From Lewinellaceae bacterium (lineage in GTDB: Bacteria > Bacteroidota > Bacteroidia > Chitinophagales > Saprospiraceae): a stretch of DNA of 64,000 nt. Position 1 is the first letter of the stretch. Every line of letters begins with the position of its first letter. The notes below the pieces were generated by a model that saw nothing but the letters and a program-made list of their open reading frames with translations, was not told where the DNA came from and ran no database searches. The position numbers and the translations under genes are program-made. Below are positions 60,701 through 64,000 of the stretch, piece by piece. The stretch is taken from the NCBI GenBank assembly GCA_024644235.1, contig JAHELJ010000004.1, positions 174,159 to 238,158 on the forward strand, read 5' to 3'.

Positions 60701-63700
60701 ATGTGCTGGTAGATGGCTGTAATCTGGGAGATGCCTTGGCAGCAAGTGGCTATGCGTTCAGCACGGATTCGGTATTCATCGATGAAGCCGCTTATGATGC
60801 GATCGATGGCACGAGCGATGCGAACGACAACTGCGGAGTGCTTCAGGTAGCTTACTACGATGTCGTGATCCAGGCGAGTTGCCCAATCATCATAGAAAGA
60901 ACGTGGACGGTATTTGATACCTGTCTGAACACGGCAAACTGCGTACAAACGATTACGATCCAGGATACGACATCACCGACGATAGTCTGTCCGGACGATG
61001 TGCTGGTAGATGGCTGTAATCTGGGAGATGCCTTGGCAGCGAGCGGCTATGCGTTCAGCACGGATTCGGTATTCATCGACGAAGCGGCTTATGATGCGAT
61101 CGATGGCACGAGCGATGCAAACGACAACTGCGGCGTGCTTCAGGTAGCTTACTACGATGTAGTGATCCAGGCGAGTTGTCCGATTATCATAGAAAGAACA
61201 TGGACGGTATTTGATACCTGTTTGAACACGGCGAATTGTGTGCAGACGATTACAATCCAAGACACTACCTCCCCGACAATTGTGTGTCCAAATGATGTCG
61301 TCTTCGATGGTTGTTCAACCACTGATTTATTGGTCGCTACCGGGTTAGTCTTTAGTACAGACTCGTTCTTCATGGATGAATTGACATTTGAGGCGGTCGA
61401 TCTTGCGAGTGATGTAAGTGACAATTGCGGAGTATTGCAAGTGGCTTATTACGATGTGGTTATCCAGGCGAGTTGTCCGATCATCATCGAAAGAATATGG
61501 ACGGTATTTGATACCTGTCTGAACACAACCAACTGCATACAAACGATTACGATCCAGGATACGACATCGCCGACGATAGTTTGTCCTGATGATGTACTGG
61601 TAGATGGCTGTAATTTGGGAGATGCATTGGCAGCAAGTGGCTATGCGTTCAGCACGGATTCAGTCTTCATCGACGAGGCAGCTTATGATGCGATCGATGG
61701 CACGAGCGATGCAAACGACAATTGTGGAGTACTGCAAGTGGCGTACTACGATGTGGTGATCCAGGCGAGCTGTCCGATCATCATCGAAAGAACGTGGACA
61801 GTATTTGATACCTGCCTCAACACGGCGAATTGCATCCAGACGATTACGATCCAGGATACGACATCCCCGACGATAGTCTGTCCAGACGATGTGCTGGTAG
61901 ATGGCTGTAATTTGGGAGATGCCTTGGCAGCAAGTGGCTATGCGTTCAGCACGGATTCGGTATTCATCAATGAAGCCGCTTATGACGCGATCGATGGCAC
62001 CAGCGATGCAAACGACAACTGCGGAGTGCTTCAGGTAGCCTACTACGATGTAGTGATCCAGGCGAGTTGCCCAATTATCATCGAAAGAACATGGACGGTA
62101 TTTGATACCTGTCTGAACACGGCAAACTGCGTGCAGACGATTACGATCCAGGATACGACATCGCCGACGATAGTTTGTCCAGACGATGTGCTGGTAGATG
62201 GCTGTAATCTGGGAGATGCCTTGGCAGCGAGCGGCTATGCGTTCAGCACGGATTCGGTGTTCATCGACGAAGCAGCTTATGATGCGATCGATGGCACGAG
62301 CGATGCAAACGACAACTGCGGCGTGCTTCAGGTAGCTTACTACGATGTAGTGATCCAGCCGAGTTGTCCGATTATCATCGAAAGAACATGGACGGTATTT
62401 GATACCTGTTTGAACACAGCAAACTGCGTACAGACGATAACCATTCAGGATACGACCTCACCAACAATCGTGTGTCCGGGGGACATAGTATTTGACGGGT
62501 GCAACCTGGGAGATGTCCTTGTGGCCTCCTCCCTGGCGTTTAGCACCGATTCGGTGTTTATGGATGAAGCTACCTATGAACTAGTCGATGGCACCAGTGA
62601 TGTGGGCGACAATTGTGGAGTGTTGCAGGTTGCTTACTACGATGTAGTGATCCAGGCGAGCTGTCCGATCATCATAGAAAGAACGTGGACGGTATTTGAT
62701 ACCTGTCTAAATACGGCAAACTGCATACAAACGATTACGATCCAGGATACGACTGCTCCGACGATAGTCTGTCCTGATGATGTGCTGGTAGATGGTTGTA
62801 ATCTGGGAGATGCATTGGCAGCAAGTGGCTATGCGTTCAGCACGGATTCGGTCTTCATTGACGAGGCAGCTTATGACGCGATCGATGGTACGAGCGATGC
62901 AAACGACAATTGTGGAGTACTGCAAGTGGCGTATTATGATGTGGTGATCCAGGCGAGTTGTCCGATCATAATCGAAAGAACGTGGACAGTATTTGATACC
63001 TGCCTCAACACGGCGAATTGCATCCAGACGATTACGATCCAGGATACGACATCGCCGACGATAGTTTGTCCGGATGATGTGCTGGTAGATGGCTGTAATC
63101 TGGGAGATGCCTTGGCAGCAAGTGGCTATGCGTTCAGCACGGATTCGGTATTCATCGATGAAGCCGCTTATGATGCGATCGATGGCACGAGCGATGCGAA
63201 CGACAACTGCGGAGTGCTTCAGGTAGCTTACTACGATGTCGTGATCCAGGCGAGTTGCCCAATCATCATAGAAAGAACGTGGACGGTATTTGATACCTGT
63301 CTGAACACGGCAAACTGCGTACAGACGATCACGATCCAGGATACGACATCACCGGTGATCATTTGCCCTGAAGATGTGGTAGCGGATGGTTGTAATCTGG
63401 GAGATGTTTTGGCGGCAAGCGGATATGCGTTTAGCACAGATTCAGTGTTTATCGACGAGGCGGCCTATGATGCGATCGATGGTACGAGCGATGCGAATGA
63501 CAATTGCGGCGTATTGGAGGTGGCGTACTACGATGTGGTGATTCAACCCAGTTGTCCGATCATTATAGAAAGAACATGGACCGTATTCGATACTTGTCTC
63601 AATACAGCGAATTGTATACAGACGATCACGATCCAGGATACCACTGCACCGGCGATTACCTGTCCGGCTGATGTGATAGCGGATGGTTGTGACGTGAGTG

Positions 63701-64000
63701 CCATCGCGGCAGCGAGTGGTCTGGCTTACAGTCCGGTTGAAGTGACCATTGATGAAGCCACTTTTGATGCCTTGGATGGAGTGAGTGATGCCAGTGACAA
63801 TTGCGGCATACTGGAGGTACGCTATATTGATGTGATCACCCAGACAGGATGTCCGTTGATTGTAGAAAGGACATTCACGGCATATGATACTTGCCTGAAC
63901 ATAGATACCTGCATCCAGTTGATCACGATCCAGGATACGACATCACCGGTGATCATTTGTCCGGAAGATGTGTTAGCGGATGGTTGTAATCTGGGAGATG
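51766..64000 (+). CDS. Giant secreted Ig/HYR-like repeat protein, 3' end beyond window
   Basis: One frame stays open from ATG 51766 to the window end, at least 4078 codons. It has a signal peptide (LLFIRIIVVLSYCLLVAPHT, cleavage near VNA-QPW). The Cys-rich N-terminal region has no clear match. A PKD-like unit (YDWNFGSGASPSTYTGTNNS, about 52980-53170) and an HYR-like unit (ITCPADITVECDESVDP, about 53190-53430) follow. Then come ten type-A units of about 93 aa and 26 complete type-B units of 99 aa, each with six Cys. A type IX sorting tail is expected beyond the window but not seen. It is probably a cell-surface filament or adhesin (inference). Minus-strand frames here are repeat shadows. Confidence 0.93.
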   Translation, partial: MGQPRLLFIRIIVVLSYCLLVAPHTVNAQPWDPDWFTCNNVSVSNCESTVPSLFVDLSDDPNQKWYSCKIQRGPKQDTCCGYSPASNNDQCIEFKVLLHPDTESLIFEIPESSEAEWQQDKNHPAAPGSPGAKPSINTYRINCGPLQGAAHGSEPACLTSTILNDTVFITYCQTGNNDNVYRIKAIKGEINPDLVTIQEGPCGGGLKVETEDIDISSITWTSLDNPAYDAYLSATCCTDSVTVFVPNGADLSDATWVGGVPILTYEVCGDPIDIDDCPSASQVCAEAQVYIIRPPSVTAQDVWYCPGAPYYLEVIHPTRNLFEYWWYDGPNGTGSLVSTGVGDFDHNFPTAGTKSVVYQDPTVALLGLDPACTADTINITINLYPVPPAQIIPPAFICIDTPYDFEAVDAGAGATYDWNFGSGASPSTYTGTNNSGRFPPSVTYSTCGSKTITLTVTSTDGCDSTTMVTVPGDTDPPVITCPADITVECDESVDPSNTGTATATDNCDYTITYNDVIIPGACTGDYIIQRTWTATDPCGLTDACLQTITVQDNTPPTLTCNVTDLVLECDQDYAAEINTWLADMEALLLGVATDNCGTITVSNDYSGPPPPLSCDLSSGLVVTFTIADDCGNSVSCQATIYVDDSTPPTVDCVVTDLVLECDQDYAAEITTWLTQTENDIMNSAGTVDDCGQPLSISNDYDGSLPTLDCNGATGLAVTFTVTDVCGNITTCVGNIIIDDTQPPIVNCVVTDLTLECDQDFDTEINNWITQTENDILANSSDDCGGTLTIGNDWDGSYPTLDCDGVTGLTVTFTVLDECLNPTTCTGLIIIDDTQPPVVNCVVTDLTLECDQDYATEINNWITQTENDILANSSDDCGQPLTVSNDWDGTLPTLDCNGATGVTVTFTVEDACLNAVTCTGLIILDDTQPPVVNCVVTDLTLECDQDYAAEITNWITQTENDILANSSDDCGGTLTISNDWDGTLPTLDCNGGTGVTVTFTVLDVCLNPTTCTGLVIIDDSQPPVVNCVVTDLTLECDQDYAAEITNWITQTENDILANSSDDCGGTLTIDNDWDGTLPTLDCNGGTGVTVTFTVLDECLNPTTCTGQVIIDDSQPPVVNCVVTDLTLECDQDYAAEINNWITQTENDILANSSDDCGGTLTIDNDWDGTLPTLDCNGGTGVTVTFTVLDECLNPTTCTGLVIIDDSQPPVVNCVVTDLTLECDQDYAAEITNWITQTENDILANSSDDCGGTLTIDNDWDGTLPTLDCNGGTGVTVTFTVLDECLNPTTCTGLVIIDDSQPPVVNCVVTDLILECDQDYAAEITNWITQTENDILANSSDDCGGTLTIGNDWDGTLPTLDCDGSTGVVVTFTVLDECLNPTTCSGLIIIDDSDPPIVNCVVTDLTLECDGDYVTDIINWINQTESDILANSSDDCGGTLSVDNDWDGSIPSLSCDVTNGITVTFTVTDVCGNPTTCSGVIYRDDSTVPNITCPDDIVFDGCNLGDVLVASGFAYSTDSVFMDEATFEAQGGSADLSDDCGVLEVAYYDVIIQPSCPIIVERTWTVIDSCQNTASCVQTITIQDVTDPLITCPLDVVFDGCSTFDALIATGLPFSTDSFFMDEITFETVDGTSDASDNCGVLQVAYYDVVIQASCPIIIERTWTVFDTCLNTANCVQTITIQDTTSPTIVCSDDVLVDGCNLGDALAASGYAFSTDSVFIDEAAYDAIDGTSDANDNCGVLQVAYYDVVIQASCPIIIERTWTVFDTCLNTANCVQTITIQDVTVPTIVCPDDVLVDGCNLGDALAASGYAFSTDSVFIDEAAYDAIDGTSDANDNCGVLQVAYYDVVIQASCPIIIERTWTVFDTCLNTANCVQTITIQDITAPTIACPDNVVFDGCDLGDVSAASGYAFSTDSVFIDEAAFDAIDGTSDANDNCGVLQVAYYDVVIQASCPIIIERTWTVFDTCLNTANCVQTITIQDTTSPTIVCPNDVVFDGCSTTDLLVATGLVFSTDSFFMDELTFEAVDLSSDVSDNCGVLQVAYYDVVIQASCPIIIERTWTVFDTCLNTANCVQTITIQDTTSPTIVCPDDVLVDGCNLGDALAATGYAFSTDSVFIDEAAYDAIDGTSDANDNCGVLQVAYYDVVIQASCPIIIERTWTVFDTCLNTANCIQTITIQDTTSPTIVCPDDVLVDGCNLGDALAASGYAFSTDSVFIDETAYDGIDGTSDANDNCGVLQVAYYDVVIQASCPIIIERTWTVFDTCLNTANCIQTITIQDITVPTITCPDNVVFDGCDLGDVSAASGYAFSTDSVFIDEAAYDAIDGTSDANDNCGVLQVAYYDVVIQASCPIIIERTWTVFDTCLNTANCVQTITIQDTTSPTIVCPNDVVFDGCSTTDLLVATGLVFSTDSFFMDELTFEAVDLASDVSDNCGVLQVAYYDVVIQASCPIIIERIWTVFDTCLNTTNCIQTITIQDTTSPTIVCPDDVLVDGCNLGDALAASGYAFSTDSVFIDEAAYDAIDGTSDANDNCGVLQVAYYDVVIQASCPIIIERTWTVFDTCLNTANCIQTITIQDTTSPTIVCPDDVLVDGCNLGDALAASGYAFSTDSVFINEAAYDAIDGTSDANDNCGVLQVAYYDVVIQASCPIIIERTWTVFDTCLNTANCVQTITIQDTTSPTIVCPDDVLVDGCNLGDALAASGYAFSTDSVFIDEAAYDAIDGTSDANDNCGVLQVAYYDVVIQPSCPIIIERTWTVFDTCLNTANCVQTITIQDTTSPTIVCPGDIVFDGCNLGDVLVASSLAFSTDSVFMDEATYELVDGTSDVGDNCGVLQVAYYDVVIQASCPIIIERTWTVFDTCLNTANCIQTITIQDTTAPTIVCPDDVLVDGCNLGDALAASGYAFSTDSVFIDEAAYDAIDGTSDANDNCGVLQVAYYDVVIQASCPIIIERTWTVFDTCLNTANCIQTITIQDTTSPTIVCPDDVLVDGCNLGDALAASGYAFSTDSVFIDEAAYDAIDGTSDANDNCGVLQVAYYDVVIQASCPIIIERTWTVFDTCLNTANCVQTITIQDTTSPTIVCPDDVLVDGCNLGDALAASGYAFSTDSVFIDEAAYDAIDGTSDANDNCGVLQVAYYDVVIQASCPIIIERTWTVFDTCLNTANCVQTITIQDTTSPTIVCPNDVVFDGCSTTDLLVATGLVFSTDSFFMDELTFEAVDLASDVSDNCGVLQVAYYDVVIQASCPIIIERIWTVFDTCLNTTNCIQTITIQDTTSPTIVCPDDVLVDGCNLGDALAASGYAFSTDSVFIDEAAYDAIDGTSDANDNCGVLQVAYYDVVIQASCPIIIERTWTVFDTCLNTANCIQTITIQDTTSPTIVCPDDVLVDGCNLGDALAASGYAFSTDSVFINEAAYDAIDGTSDANDNCGVLQVAYYDVVIQASCPIIIERTWTVFDTCLNTANCVQTITIQDTTSPTIVCPDDVLVDGCNLGDALAASGYAFSTDSVFIDEAAYDAIDGTSDANDNCGVLQVAYYDVVIQPSCPIIIERTWTVFDTCLNTANCVQTITIQDTTSPTIVCPGDIVFDGCNLGDVLVASSLAFSTDSVFMDEATYELVDGTSDVGDNCGVLQVAYYDVVIQASCPIIIERTWTVFDTCLNTANCIQTITIQDTTAPTIVCPDDVLVDGCNLGDALAASGYAFSTDSVFIDEAAYDAIDGTSDANDNCGVLQVAYYDVVIQASCPIIIERTWTVFDTCLNTANCIQTITIQDTTSPTIVCPDDVLVDGCNLGDALAASGYAFSTDSVFIDEAAYDAIDGTSDANDNCGVLQVAYYDVVIQASCPIIIERTWTVFDTCLNTANCVQTITIQDTTSPVIICPEDVVADGCNLGDVLAASGYAFSTDSVFIDEAAYDAIDGTSDANDNCGVLEVAYYDVVIQPSCPIIIERTWTVFDTCLNTANCIQTITIQDTTAPAITCPADVIADGCDVSAIAAASGLAYSPVEVTIDEATFDALDGVSDASDNCGILEVRYIDVITQTGCPLIVERTFTAYDTCLNIDTCIQLITIQDTTSPVIICPEDVLADGCNLGD
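53434..56226 (+). repeat. Type-A coding repeat array (10 units, mostly 279 bp)
   Basis: Units begin near 53434, 53710, 53995, 54274, 54553, 54832, 55111, 55390, 55669 and 55948. The first two are 276 and 285 bp; the remaining eight are 279 bp each. Protein motifs per unit are VVNCVVTDLTLECDQDYAAE, WITQTENDILANSSDDCGG, NDWDGTLPTLDCNG and TVLDECLNPTTCTG, with six Cys. Units 54832 and 55111 differ at about 56 of 279 bases by my count but at only two residues. Confidence 0.93.
58927..60947 (+). repeat. Exact 2.0-kb direct repeat, copy 1
   Basis: Read against copy 2 (61303-63323, offset 2376 bp = eight units), this stretch shows no difference by eye over about 2021 bases. That includes rare variants such as ERIWTVF, FINEAAYD and the SSLAF unit. 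Differences reappear at both ends (58926/61302 and 60948/63324). Confidence 0.88.
61303..63323 (+). repeat. Exact 2.0-kb direct repeat, copy 2
   Basis: This is the second copy of 58927-60947, inside the same open reading frame. It keeps the 297-bp register, so the duplication added eight whole protein repeats without a frameshift. Confidence 0.88.

Larger units (their letters stand above)
56227..64000 (+). repeat. Type-B coding repeat array (26 complete 297-bp units)
   Basis: The codon for D in the DGC motif recurs at 56257, 56554, 56851 and every 297 bases to 63979, without one indel. Common motifs per unit are IVCPDDVLVDGCNLGDALAA, SGYAFSTDSVFIDEAAYD, DNCGVLQVAYYDVVIQASCP and ERTWTVFDTCLNTANC. 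Variant units carry DGCSTTDLLVATGL (57742, 58930, 61306) or NLGDVLVASSLAF (60118, 62494). The array continues past the window edge. Confidence 0.96.

Noticed and set aside
54036..63437. Many minus-strand open frames of 60-205 codons in the 53-63 kb region
   Set aside because: They recur with the same 279/297-bp period as the plus-strand repeats, have no family signatures and lie inside a continuous plus-strand coding frame. They are antisense shadows.
56227..64000. Regular direct repeats that could suggest a CRISPR or satellite array
   Set aside because: The units are 297 bp, in frame, without spacers and encode a conserved Cys-rich protein unit. This is a coding repeat.

Overview
The window looks like a chromosomal segment of a Bacteroidetes/Bacteroidota bacterium, probably from the Saprospiria/Lewinella side of the phylum. 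Four lines of evidence support this. The gene order is tuf-tRNA-Trp-secE-nusG-rplK-rplA-rplJ-rplL-rpoB-rpoC. Six or more secreted proteins carry Por-type (type IX) secretion tails of type A or type B (gliding-motility C-terminal). Several promoters match the Bacteroidetes -7 consensus TAnnTTTG, and most genes lack a Shine-Dalgarno sequence. The lineage is an inference from these features, not a database result.

Layout. 1-12.2 kb (+): translation/transcription operon from the 3' part of tuf to rpoC, closed by a strong terminator. 12.2-19.8 kb (-): a tightly packed unit transcribed as unknown 193-aa gene, era, der, rfbC, rfbD, a type-B-sorted secreted protein, ribE. 19.9-23.1 kb (+): a NadR-like P-loop kinase, then a TPP riboswitch that precedes a TonB-dependent receptor. 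23.05-23.6 kb (-): a small outer-membrane barrel. 23.8-29.2 kb (+): a 1798-aa secreted multi-Ig/SprB-repeat protein. 29.2-31.9 kb (-): YegP-like protein, cmk, a small acidic conserved protein, queA. 32.1-33.4 kb (+): FtsX/MacB-type permease. 33.4-37.4 kb (-): rplT, rpmI, infC, clpC. 37.7-39.0 kb (+): STAS protein and RNase Z. 39.2-45.0 kb (+): two secreted metalloproteases, tRNA-Lys and a cadherin-like secreted protein. 45.2-51.5 kb: divergent methionine genes (OsmC-metZ on -, metX on +) with pyc overlapping the end of metX. 51.8-64.0 kb (+): one giant secreted repeat protein that runs off the window.

The most striking element is the giant gene from 51766: at least 4078 codons with no stop. 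It holds about ten Ig/HYR-like units of about 93 aa (type A) and then 26 complete in-frame units of exactly 297 bp (99 aa, type B). Neighbouring type-A units can be almost identical in protein while differing at about a fifth of their bases. The type-B array contains an exact direct duplication of about 2.0 kb offset by 2376 bp (eight units). The two arrays therefore show opposite modes of evolution within one gene.

Genes that work together: the ribosomal/RNAP operon; infC-rpmI-rplT; metX with metZ (acyl-homoserine to homocysteine); rfbC with rfbD (last two steps of dTDP-L-rhamnose); era with der (ribosome-assembly GTPases); and the TPP riboswitch with its receptor (probable thiamine or thiamine-precursor uptake). 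No rRNA, insertion sequence, phage, CRISPR or plasmid feature was seen. No gene-free stretch exceeds about 300 bp; the longest, 51466-51765, holds a hairpin and a promoter candidate.
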